34,034 bases of DNA from Pseudomonadota bacterium (lineage in GTDB: Bacteria; Pseudomonadota; Gammaproteobacteria; Burkholderiales; Burkholderiaceae_B). The notes under the pieces are model-generated. The model was not told the origin of the DNA. It saw nothing but the letters and a program-made list of their open reading frames with translations, and did no database searches. Where the stretch lies: positions 1 through 34,034 of the forward strand of contig JAEWHK010000023.1 in assembly GCA_023387815.1 (NCBI GenBank). Direction: 5' to 3'. A program made the position numbers and the translations under genes. The first letter of the stretch is position 1, and each line of letters starts with the position of its first letter. Shown one piece after another: positions 9,323-16,430 of the stretch.

Positions 9323-10117
9323 TTATGCTGAATGAATTTTCTGAATCTGACGCAGATGATCAGGTTCGATGATGCTGCTGCCGGTGAAGGGCCGATCGTT
9401 CACCAGAATCAGGAATGTGATACTGGCAAAGCTCAGCGAGATGAGTACTACCGCCTTGCGCAGCTCATCACGGGTGTGATAATGGATATCATAGATGACA
9501 TACATACAGACACTCAGCAGTATCATCAACACCAGCCACTTCTGGGGATTGATATGGTAAGTGGCCACATTCAGTCTGTCATCACGCGCTTCCCGTATCT
9601 GATGCAAATAGGTGTTGAACAAGGCCATCTGCGAACTGACATAGGCATTATCGCGCACCTCAATGGCGGTTTTGGCCGCCTCAACCGTCAGCCCGTCAAG
9701 CGCGGATTCTGTCTTCTCGCTGATCTGGTCATGCCCCATTTTGGGCCACTCATCATTGACGGCAGCGCCCACATAGGCCAGTAATCGTGTTTTCAGCTGA
9801 CCATTGATATCCGGCGGCAGATATTTGAGTACGCGAAACGCATCGCTGACGGCGCCGGCTTCTTTTTCTGTCGCCGTCTGACCTTTCTCGTTTTCTTTCC
9901 ACACATCGCTGGCCATGAACGCCATATTCAGGCCAATGGGAACCAGCAGGCCCGAAATGAGGGTGTGGCTCAGGGCGCTGCTGCGCGGCGTACGGCTGTT
10001 GCGGCGCTGCAGCCGGATAATGAGGATAATCAGTCCGGACATTCCGATAAAAAATACCGTACACAGGACCCAGGAGAAAAAGTTGGGAATATCGAATAGC
10101 AGGTTATACAGTTGCAT
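9323..10117 (-). CDS. DUF4239 (bestrophin-like domain) membrane protein
   Basis: A 264-residue inner-membrane protein of unknown function. Two N-terminal hydrophobic segments (about 12-36 and 48-68) and two C-terminal ones (about 193-212 and 222-242) flank a long soluble region. The pattern matches DUF4239-like proteins: a Glu-Ala-rich helix after TM2, VNDEWPKM around 118-125, a helical region ending in RLNVATYHINPQKW, and NDRPFTG near the C-terminus. That architecture resembles bestrophin channels, but a channel function has not been shown by anything here. Divergent from the LeuDC-like gene and upstream of ppc. Confidence 0.75.
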   Translation of the reverse strand: MQLYNLLFDIPNFFSWVLCTVFFIGMSGLIILIIRLQRRNSRTPRSSALSHTLISGLLVPIGLNMAFMASDVWKENEKGQTATEKEAGAVSDAFRVLKYLPPDINGQLKTRLLAYVGAAVNDEWPKMGHDQISEKTESALDGLTVEAAKTAIEVRDNAYVSSQMALFNTYLHQIREARDDRLNVATYHINPQKWLVLMILLSVCMYVIYDIHYHTRDELRKAVVLISLSFASITFLILVNDRPFTGSSIIEPDHLRQIQKIHSA

Positions 10118-10367
10118 GACATTCTCACGGAAGCAGAAGCTGGATTGATCTGGACCACCTTGCCTGGTGACATGCAGCGGGCGCGGCGCATATCACGGCT
10201 TTCGTATTCTACATCTGCCGGGGCGGGCCGATTCGCGGTGTATCTCAAATGTAAAAAAAGATACAGGTCATGGCGGTGATGACTGCACAATCGTCATTGC
10301 CGGGACGCCTCGTGTTCAATGCGCGATAATGGTATCTGTTTTGTGATATTGGTCCGGAATTGCTGCA
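10118..10367. other. intergenic region between divergent genes
   Basis: About 250 bases separate the DUF4239-like gene (-) from the aconitase-family gene (+). It should hold both promoters, but no pair of -35/-10 boxes with good spacing was found; a TTGCCG at 10297-10302 and GATAAT at 10325-10330 are 22 bases apart, which is too far. No RNA gene or repeat was seen. Confidence 0.5.
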
Positions 10368-12371
10368 ATGAACACATCGCCCGCCACACTGGCTTTCACC
10401 CGCTTTCTTTATCTTGCTGAAGATCCGCAAGTGATTGAAGCCTGTCTGCAGGCGCCAGAAACCGCAATGCCGGTGGCTGATGCAGACATCGCCCTAAGGG
10501 ATGATATTTCCACAGATGAAATAACACCCGTGGCCATCATGTCTCATTATGACGAGAAGCTGGGTGGTTTTGCCTATACGGGCGTGCACGCAGGCGGGCG
10601 CAATCCCGTTGCGCGACTTGCGGTGAGTCAGGCAGGTATTCAGGTGGTTGTGGCGGGTGCCCGGTACGGCAAGGGGTCGTCGCGCGAGCACAGTCCGGCG
10701 GCCGAGAAACATGCCGGCGTGCAGCTGGTTTTTGCGCGCAGCTTTGAGCGTATCTATCGGCAGAACGCCGATAATATTGGTTTGCTCACTTCCACAGACT
10801 TTACCTTACTCGCGCGTTTGCGCGCGGGTGAGTCGATTACGCTGGATGAGGTACTTGCCGGCCGCGAAGACCTGACACAGGCCATTGTGCGCAGCGGCGG
10901 ACTGCTGGCTTATGGCAAACGCAATCTGGGCAGCAGCCGTCCGGAACCGGCAAAGGCTGCTGCAGGTCCTCAGACGCTTTTCGAGAAAATCATCTCGCGA
11001 CATGTGCTGCGTACCGAACAGACGGGCACGACGCTGACACCGGGCGCCGGAATATTCGTGCGCGCTGACTGGCGCTTTATTCATGAATACTATACGGGCA
11101 TGGCAGCGCATATGCTGCATCAGAACTATCCGGCACCATTGCAGCTGTTTGATGCCGACAAGGTGATTGCCTTTGAAGATCATACTTCCTATATTCAGGA
11201 GAGCCCGGCGCATTTGCGACAGGGACTGGTGCCAAACATGTTGCGCATGTGCGAGGCGCACCGGGATTTCGTGGCCGAATGCAGACTTCGTTCACATCGC
11301 ACACTGACCGAGGAGCAGGCGCGGGCCGACGATGGCAGCAATGTGGCAGGTATTTCACATGCCATGATGGCCGAACACTACGCCCTGCCAGGACAGGTTG
11401 TGGTGGGAACCGACTCACATACGCCGCATAGTGGTGCACTGGGATGTGTGGCCTTCGGCGTGGGCACAACAGATATGGCAAATGCCATGATGACCGGTGC
11501 GGTGCGTCTGAACGTGCCTCCGGGTATTCTGGTACGCCTGCAAGGGCCGCTGCCACCGGGCGTGGCGGCCAAGGACATTGTGCTGCATCTGCTGGCACTG
11601 CCGCAAATCCGCAAGGGAGAGGGCGTGGGCAGGGTGTTTGAATTTACCGGCGATGTGATTTCGCAATTGTCCATTGATGAACGGGCTACGCTGACCAATA
11701 TGTGTGCCGAATTGGGTGGCTTTACTGGCATTGTGGCGCCGGACGCACGCACGGTCGCGTTTCTTGAAGAACGCCGCGGTTTTTCATTCGAAATAGAAGA
11801 CTGGATGCACAGTGATCCGGATGCCCAGTACGAACAGGAAATTACGGTTGACTGCTCTGCGCTGGAAGTGCTGGTGGCTGCGCCGGGTGATCCGGGCAAC
11901 GGCATGCCGCTAACGTCGCTGAAGGAAACCGTCGCCATCGATATCGCCTATGGCGGCTCCTGTACGGCCGGCAAACGTGAAGACTTTGATCATTACCATG
12001 CGGTACTGGCCTGGGGACTTGAGCAGGGTCTGCGTGTTCCCGAGCATGTCAAACTGTATCTGCAGTATGGTACAACGGCGGTTCGGGATTATTGCGTGGA
12101 AAAAGGCTACGACCGGGTGTTTGAACAGATGGGCGCCATCATATTGCAACCGTCATGTGGCGCCTGTGCCAATTGTGGGCCAGGCTCTTCGGTCGATGCG
12201 AACCAGGTAACTATCAGCGCAATCAACCGGAATTTTCCGGGGCGTTCGGGCCCGGGCAGGGTCTGGCTGGCCAGCCCGGCAACGGTCATGGCCAGCGCAC
12301 TGGCCGGCCATATTGTGTCATTCGCCGGCTTGCAGACGCAATTGAAAGGGCAGGTTGGTCAATCTTCATAA
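10368..12371 (+). CDS. aconitase-family hydro-lyase, LeuD-LeuC fusion with swivel domain first
   Basis: A 667-residue Fe-S hydro-lyase in one chain. Residues about 36-190 form a LeuD/aconitase swivel domain: DDISTDEITP (45-54), then YGKGSSREHSP (100-110) with the substrate-binding Ser-Arg loop, and FERIYRQNADNIGLL. Residues about 200-660 are LeuC-like: VGTDSHTPHSGALG (346-359), AELGGFTG near 447, and cluster cysteines Cys532 (GGSCT) and Cys597/Cys600 (CGAC), followed by RNFPGRSG. In AcnA-type enzymes the swivel is last, so this is the permuted (AcnB-like) order but without AcnB's HEAT domain. The substrate may be isopropylmalate, a methylated malate or citrate analogue, or homoaconitate; nothing nearby decides it, since no leuB or synthase gene adjoins. 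GGAAT 7 bases upstream is a plausible RBS. Its stop overlaps that of the convergent nasT by 6 bases. Confidence 0.88.
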   Translation: MNTSPATLAFTRFLYLAEDPQVIEACLQAPETAMPVADADIALRDDISTDEITPVAIMSHYDEKLGGFAYTGVHAGGRNPVARLAVSQAGIQVVVAGARYGKGSSREHSPAAEKHAGVQLVFARSFERIYRQNADNIGLLTSTDFTLLARLRAGESITLDEVLAGREDLTQAIVRSGGLLAYGKRNLGSSRPEPAKAAAGPQTLFEKIISRHVLRTEQTGTTLTPGAGIFVRADWRFIHEYYTGMAAHMLHQNYPAPLQLFDADKVIAFEDHTSYIQESPAHLRQGLVPNMLRMCEAHRDFVAECRLRSHRTLTEEQARADDGSNVAGISHAMMAEHYALPGQVVVGTDSHTPHSGALGCVAFGVGTTDMANAMMTGAVRLNVPPGILVRLQGPLPPGVAAKDIVLHLLALPQIRKGEGVGRVFEFTGDVISQLSIDERATLTNMCAELGGFTGIVAPDARTVAFLEERRGFSFEIEDWMHSDPDAQYEQEITVDCSALEVLVAAPGDPGNGMPLTSLKETVAIDIAYGGSCTAGKREDFDHYHAVLAWGLEQGLRVPEHVKLYLQYGTTAVRDYCVEKGYDRVFEQMGAIILQPSCGACANCGPGSSVDANQVTISAINRNFPGRSGPGRVWLASPATVMASALAGHIVSFAGLQTQLKGQVGQSS

Positions 12372-12932
12372 AAAGGAATGCGCATCGACCAGTGATGTGG
12401 CGATCTGGCCGATCTGCCGCTGCGTCTGCATGGCCTTCTTGCGCAACATCCGGTAGGCCTCGTCTTCGCTGACACCATGCAGTTTCATGAGAATGCCTTT
12501 GGCTTTTTCCACATTCTGTCTTTCTGCAAGCCGTCGTTTGGCAAGATTCAATTCCTCCAGACGCGAGCGATCCACGGCATATCGTTCGATGGCCACATCC
12601 AGCAATGACAGCATTCTTGCGGCCGGAACGTCGCCTACCACGTAAGCGGCGACCCCGGCTCTCAACGACGCACGCATGAAATTGCGATCGTTGTCGTTGG
12701 TAAACATGACCACCGGCAGGGCGCTGTCATTTGAAGTCATGCACAGGCCTTCCAGTGTGTCACGACAGGACGCGTCGGCGCTGACGAGAATGACATCCGG
12801 CTTGAGACTGGCAAGCGCTGCCGACAGATCGGCCAGCGGAGAAATTTCTGCGATCACATGAATGCCGGCCGCCTGCAGCTTGCTGCGCAGCTCATCATTC
12901 TGCTCGTCGCGGATCAACATGACATTCAGCAT
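12366..12932 (-). CDS. nasT: ANTAR-domain transcription antiterminator, NasT type
   Basis: RNA-binding regulator expected to switch on the divergent nitrate assimilation operon by blocking leader termination. The 188-residue protein has a receiver-like N-terminal domain (1-110), a coiled linker (about 115-140) and a C-terminal ANTAR three-helix domain (about 134-185) with the hallmark AKGILMK and EAYRMLRKKAM. The receiver is degenerate: the usual phospho-acceptor Asp is Ser51 (PDVILVSAD) and the usual beta-5 Lys is replaced (AYVVGD), while Thr78 remains. Control is therefore probably by protein partner rather than phosphorylation; in known systems the partner is the nitrate sensor NasS, but no nasS is present here. 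RBS AAGAGGAA lies 7 bases upstream of the ATG. NasR is the alternative family, but that protein carries a NIT sensor domain, absent here. Confidence 0.9.
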   Translation of the reverse strand: MLNVMLIRDEQNDELRSKLQAAGIHVIAEISPLADLSAALASLKPDVILVSADASCRDTLEGLCMTSNDSALPVVMFTNDNDRNFMRASLRAGVAAYVVGDVPAARMLSLLDVAIERYAVDRSRLEELNLAKRRLAERQNVEKAKGILMKLHGVSEDEAYRMLRKKAMQTQRQIGQIATSLVDAHSFL

Positions 12933-12958
12933 TTTCGTTCCTCTTGTCAGTCATTAAA

Positions 12959-12980
12959 GCAAAAGCCGTGCCGCTTTTGC
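12959..12980. repeat. 8-bp perfect inverted repeat upstream of nasT
   Basis: GCAAAAGC (12959-12966) and GCTTTTGC (12973-12980) are separated by six bases. It sits 27 bases upstream of the nasT start codon, so it could be an operator or a 5' UTR hairpin of nasT. Its loop lacks the A1/G4 pattern seen in the nrtA leader hairpins. Confidence 0.5.
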
Positions 12981-13063
12981 ATGACCGTCTGCGAACAGCT
13001 CATGCCCGTTTTCCGTGCGTTCATGACCGATCCGGTGATCGCGACGCCCGATGAGGGAGAGTC

Positions 13064-13080
13064 TGCACGCTTTTCGTGCA
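13064..13080. promoter_or_regulatory. NtrC-like enhancer palindrome
   Basis: A 17-base perfect palindrome, TGCACG-CTTTT-CGTGCA apart from its central base, fits the NtrC binding pattern TGCAC-N7-GTGCA. Its centre lies about 170 bases upstream of the predicted sigma-54 transcription start, the usual distance for an NtrC enhancer. Binding is inferred from pattern and position. Confidence 0.65.
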
Positions 13081-13215
13081 TGCGGCTTAGCGCGTCTTTT
13101 CGTTATCGTTCCCGGCCGTTTATCACCTCTTCATTCTCGCAAAGCGCCTGTTGACAAGGCCTTGCGCATATTGACCGTCCTCGAATTGACTACCGACAAA
13201 CTCCAAGACAGAGTC

Positions 13216-13231
13216 TGGCACGCATATTGCT
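13216..13231 (+). promoter_or_regulatory. sigma-54 promoter of the nrt-nir-nas operon
   Basis: TGGCACG-N4-TTGCT matches the -24/-12 consensus at every conserved position, with GG at 13217-13218 and GC at 13229-13230. Transcription should start about base 13241-13243, which is exactly where the first leader hairpin begins. This indicates RpoN-dependent, nitrogen-limitation control. Confidence 0.85.
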
Positions 13232-13242
13232 TTAGTCATCGT

Positions 13243-13292
13243 GAAGGCCAATGGCGGTTTTCGACACTCATGGTTTACGGACAACGGCGTCC
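13243..13292 (+). promoter_or_regulatory. ANTAR target: two hexaloop hairpins (NasT binding site)
   Basis: Hairpin 1 is GAAGGCC (13243-13249), loop AATGGC, GGTTTTC (13256-13262), a 7-bp stem including two G-U pairs. Hairpin 2 is GGAC (13279-13282), loop AACGGC, GTCC (13289-13292). Both have six-base loops with A at position 1 and G at position 4, the signature of RNAs bound by ANTAR proteins, and are separated by a 16-base linker. Hairpin 2's loop and 3' arm overlap the 5' arm of the following terminator, so the two cannot form together. NasT binding would stabilise hairpin 2 and allow read-through. Confidence 0.82.
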
Positions 13293-13336
13293 TGCAGACA
13301 CATCCTGGTGATGTGTTCGCAGGACGCTTTCTTTTT
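13287..13336 (+). terminator. leader terminator (attenuator) before nrtA
   Basis: Outer stem GCGTCCTGC (13287-13295) pairs perfectly with GCAGGACGC (13319-13327). An inner stem of eight further pairs follows after one A-C mismatch, around a five-base loop, and the hairpin ends in TTTCTTTTT (13328-13336). It stops transcription 9 bases before the nrtA start unless NasT acts on the upstream hairpins. Confidence 0.9.
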
Positions 13337-13345
13337 GGGGTAATG

Positions 13346-14677
13346 ATGGACAGTCGCAAGAAAACAGACGAAGCAGGCCTTTCCAAAAGGCCATCGACGA
13401 CCGGGCAATCAGGCAAAGATGCAATCGCTCTCGGTAGCGTACATCGTCGTCAATGGATGTTGTCGGTCGCGCGCAGTGCTGCCGGCATCGGCGCACTTGG
13501 CATCGCGGATCCGTTTTTGCGTAGTGGCGCATGGGCAGCCGGCTCGGACGCGCCTGAGAAAACAGAGGTTAAAGTCGGCTTTATTCCGCTTACCGATTGT
13601 GCTTCGGTCGTCATGGCAGCAGAACTGGGCATCGATAAAAAATACGGCGTCAAAATCATACCCAGCAAGGAAGCCTCATGGGCAGCGGTGCGGGACAAAC
13701 TCATCAACGGTAACCTGGACTGTGCGCATGCGCTATACGGCATGATCTACGGACTGCAGGTTGGCGTCGGCGGACCGCAGACCGATATGGCCGTACTGAT
13801 GGGACTCAACCAGAACGGGCAGGGGATCACGCTTTCTTCCAAGCTGCGCGAGAACCAGGTGACAGATGGTGCCTCGCTCAAAAAGGCCATGCCTTCGCTG
13901 GGCAGGCAACTGACATTCGCGCAGACGTTCCCCACCAGCACGCATGCCATGTGGCTTTACTACTGGCTCGCGGCACATGAGATTCATCCCTTCCGGGACG
14001 TGCGTGTAATTACCGTGCCACCACCGCAAATGGTGGCCAATATGATGATAGGCAATATGGATGGCTATTGCGTGGGCGAGCCATGGAACGCGCGTGCGGT
14101 CATCGACAAGGTTGGCTTCACAGCGGTGACCAGTCAGGAAATCTGGCAGGATCATCCGGAAAAAGTGCTGGGGACGACAGCAAAATTTGCCGATCAGTAT
14201 CCGAACACGGCCAGAGCAGTCACTGCCGCTATTCTGGAAGCGGGTAAGTGGATTGACAGCTCGCCTGCCAATATGGAAAAGACGGCGCAGGTCATTGCTG
14301 CCAAGTCATATGTCAATACGCAAGTGGATGTGATCCTGGGGCGCATGCTTGGCAAATATGACAATGGTGATGGCAAGGAAACGCAGAGTGCGCATCCCAT
14401 GCGCTTTTTTGGAGATGGGGCAGCCACCTTTCCATACCTGAGTGACGGGATGTGGTTCCTGACCCAGCAAAAGCGCTGGGGCTTACTCAAGTCGCACCCC
14501 GATTATGCCGCAGTGGCGGGCAAGGTCAATCGAATCGACATCTACAAGGCGGCCGCCCTGGCCAGTGGTACACCGCTGCCCGCCAGTGAGAATCGCGAGT
14601 CGACCCTGATCGATGGCATCAGGTGGGACGGCAACAATCCTGCGGGCTATGCCGACGGTTTCGCGGTTCACGTATAG
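13346..14677 (+). CDS. nrtA: nitrate ABC transporter substrate-binding protein
   Basis: Periplasmic nitrate-binding protein of the NrtA/CmpA family, 443 residues. The N-terminus has a twin-arginine-type signal: His-Arg-Arg-Gln-Trp-Met-Leu at 33-39, a hydrophobic stretch (about 40-60) and AWAAG near 62-66. The signal separates it from cytosolic NasS sensors, which are otherwise homologous. Family features include KVGFIPLTDCASVVMA, the EASWAAVRDKLINGNLD segment, CAHALYGM and YCVGEPWNARA. GGGG at 13337-13340 gives a 5-base spacing to this ATG; the ATG one codon earlier (13343) is too close. A longer in-frame start at 13241 would run through the leader hairpins and is rejected. First gene of the operon. 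Confidence 0.93.
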   Translation: MDSRKKTDEAGLSKRPSTTGQSGKDAIALGSVHRRQWMLSVARSAAGIGALGIADPFLRSGAWAAGSDAPEKTEVKVGFIPLTDCASVVMAAELGIDKKYGVKIIPSKEASWAAVRDKLINGNLDCAHALYGMIYGLQVGVGGPQTDMAVLMGLNQNGQGITLSSKLRENQVTDGASLKKAMPSLGRQLTFAQTFPTSTHAMWLYYWLAAHEIHPFRDVRVITVPPPQMVANMMIGNMDGYCVGEPWNARAVIDKVGFTAVTSQEIWQDHPEKVLGTTAKFADQYPNTARAVTAAILEAGKWIDSSPANMEKTAQVIAAKSYVNTQVDVILGRMLGKYDNGDGKETQSAHPMRFFGDGAATFPYLSDGMWFLTQQKRWGLLKSHPDYAAVAGKVNRIDIYKAAALASGTPLPASENRESTLIDGIRWDGNNPAGYADGFAVHV

Positions 14678-14692
14678 CACAGGGAGATATCA

Positions 14693-15514
14693 ATGAACAC
14701 TGCAGACAAGGCACTCGCATTACCTTCTGGAAAATGGCTGCCGACCTTCGACTGGCTGGGCAGGCTGGTTTATCCGCTACTGGGTCTGATTTCAGTTGTG
14801 ATCATCTGGGGTCTGATTGCTGAAAAAATTCCGGGCATTCCGACACCCTACGATACGCTGATCTCCGCCATCGCCCTGTTTGCAGATCCTTTCTATCGCA
14901 ACGGACCCAATGATGTGGGTATTGGATGGAATGTGCTGGCCTCGCTATGGCGCGTCGCCGTTGGCTTCGGGCTGGCAGCGGCTGTGGGCATACCGGCAGG
15001 TTTCATTATTGGCCGCTATGCACCGATGCGTCAGATCACGGCACCTGTCATCAGCCTGTTGCGCCCGGTTTCGCCGCTGGCCTGGCTGCCTTTGGGTTTG
15101 TTGATGTTCAAGGCGGCCGAACCAGCAGCGATCTGGTCCATCTTCATCTGTTCCATCTGGCCAATGATCATCAACACGGCAGATGGCGTCGCACGTGTAC
15201 CTACCGATTATCTGAATATTGCCCGGGTGCTTGACCTGTCGGAAAGAAAAGTGCTGACCCGCATTCTGCTGCCCTCGGTACTGCCGTATGTGCTGACAGG
15301 TGTGCGACTGTCTATCGGCACGGCCTGGCTGGTGATTGTGGCAGCAGAGATGCTCACAGGAGGAACCGGCATTGGTTTCTGGTTGTGGGATGAGTGGAAC
15401 AACCTGAACGTGCAGCACATCATTATTGCAATCGTCATTATTGGTCTGGTAGGCATGCTGCTTGATGCCGCACTGCTTTTTCTTGCCAGACGATTTGCCT
15501 TTGCCGAGGAGTAG
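14693..15514 (+). CDS. nrtB: nitrate ABC transporter permease
   Basis: Inner-membrane permease of the NrtB/SsuC/TauC type, 273 residues, with about six membrane segments, the first around 25-45 (LVYPLLGLISVVIIWGLIA). The LLRPVSPLAWLPLGLLMF stretch and the EAA-type loop with NIARVLDLSERKVLTRILLP are typical of nitrate/taurine permeases. RBS AGGGAG (14681-14686) is 6 bases before the ATG. Lies 15 bases after nrtA and 3 bases before nrtC, so the three are one transporter unit importing nitrate (possibly nitrite or cyanate as well). Confidence 0.93.
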   Translation: MNTADKALALPSGKWLPTFDWLGRLVYPLLGLISVVIIWGLIAEKIPGIPTPYDTLISAIALFADPFYRNGPNDVGIGWNVLASLWRVAVGFGLAAAVGIPAGFIIGRYAPMRQITAPVISLLRPVSPLAWLPLGLLMFKAAEPAAIWSIFICSIWPMIINTADGVARVPTDYLNIARVLDLSERKVLTRILLPSVLPYVLTGVRLSIGTAWLVIVAAEMLTGGTGIGFWLWDEWNNLNVQHIIIAIVIIGLVGMLLDAALLFLARRFAFAEE

Positions 15515-15517
15515 GAC

Positions 15518-16390
15518 ATGGAAAAATACGTTGCCGTTGAAGCGGTCAGCCAGGTATTCGATACGGCGAAAGGCCCGTTTACCGCACTGAACAATATCAA
15601 TCTTGCGATACGCAAGGGAGAGTTCGTCTCGCTGATTGGTCATTCCGGTTGCGGCAAGTCAACCTTGCTCAATCTGATCGCCGGGCTGACAAAGCCAAGT
15701 TCAGGCGCGCTGATCTGTGATCAGCGTGAGATTGCGGGACCGGGCCCGGATCGCGCCATGGTCTTTCAGAATCATTCCCTGCTGCCCTGGCTCACGTGCT
15801 TTCAGAACGTGTATCTGGCGGTAGAACGGGTGTTTGCTGCACAGGAGCCCATATCCCGCCTGCGTGAGCGTACCGCGGCTGCGCTTGAACTGGTGGATCT
15901 GGCACATGCCAGCAATAAACATCCCCGCGAGATTTCAGGTGGCATGAAACAGCGTGTGGGCATTGCGCGAGCACTTGCCATCGAACCCAAAGTGCTGCTG
16001 ATGGACGAACCTTTCGGTGCGCTGGATGCGCTTACTCGCGCCCATTTGCAGGATGCCTTATTGCGCATCGTCAAGCGCACGCAAAGTACCGTGGTGATGG
16101 TGACGCACGATGTGGATGAGGCCGTGCTGCTGTCTGACCGGATTGTGATGCTGACCAACGGACCGGCAGCCACCATTGGCGAAATATTGCCGATCAAACT
16201 GCCCGGACGCCGTGATCGCGTTGCGCTTGCGGGCGATTCGCGCTATCTGCAATACCGGGCCGCGGTCATGAAGTTTTTGCATCAGCGCTACTCGAATCCC
16301 GAGCAGGGCAGTCGTCTGTCTCTGGTCACAGCGGAGCAGAATGCAAACGAGCAGAACGCAACCGAGCAGGACAATGCCAGCGTGGCCTGA
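15518..16390 (+). CDS. nrtC: nitrate ABC transporter ATP-binding protein
   Basis: ATPase of the nitrate importer, 290 residues. Walker A GHSGCGKST (41-49), Q-loop FQN (83-85), signature ISGGMKQR (139-146), Walker B VLLMDEP (159-165), and THDVDEA with the switch His. It is of the NrtD/SsuB size and lacks the NrtA-like C-terminal domain of cyanobacterial NrtC, so a single ATPase probably forms a homodimer; naming it nrtC or nrtD is convention. RBS GAGGAG (15506-15511) lies inside the nrtB end. The last 18 residues are built from EQNAN/EQNAT/EQDNA units encoded by a threefold 15-base tandem repeat, likely a disordered end. Confidence 0.93.
   Translation: MEKYVAVEAVSQVFDTAKGPFTALNNINLAIRKGEFVSLIGHSGCGKSTLLNLIAGLTKPSSGALICDQREIAGPGPDRAMVFQNHSLLPWLTCFQNVYLAVERVFAAQEPISRLRERTAAALELVDLAHASNKHPREISGGMKQRVGIARALAIEPKVLLMDEPFGALDALTRAHLQDALLRIVKRTQSTVVMVTHDVDEAVLLSDRIVMLTNGPAATIGEILPIKLPGRRDRVALAGDSRYLQYRAAVMKFLHQRYSNPEQGSRLSLVTAEQNANEQNATEQDNASVA
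16334..16378 (+). repeat. 3 x 15-base tandem repeat at the nrtC 3' end
   Basis: Three adjacent 15-base units start with GAGCAG (16334, 16349, 16364); the first two differ at three positions and the third is more diverged. In frame they encode EQNAN, EQNAT and EQDNA at the end of the ATPase. Confidence 0.8.
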
Positions 16391-16430
16391 CCCGGATCAG
16401 AATGAATCACAAATGAATACAGGCAATATC

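Noticed and set aside
10297..10330. Promoter for the aconitase-family gene (TTGCCG and GATAAT)
   Set aside because: The 22-base spacing is outside the usual range.
13203..13218. A hairpin with loop ACAGAG that resembles a first ANTAR hairpin
   Set aside because: Its stem has a mismatch and a G-U closing pair, and it lies upstream of the predicted sigma-54 start, overlapping the -24 box, so it would not be transcribed.
13241..13345. Longer N-terminus for nrtA starting at 13241
   Set aside because: It would translate through the leader hairpins and terminator; the start at 13346 has a ribosome binding site and a Tat-type signal close by.
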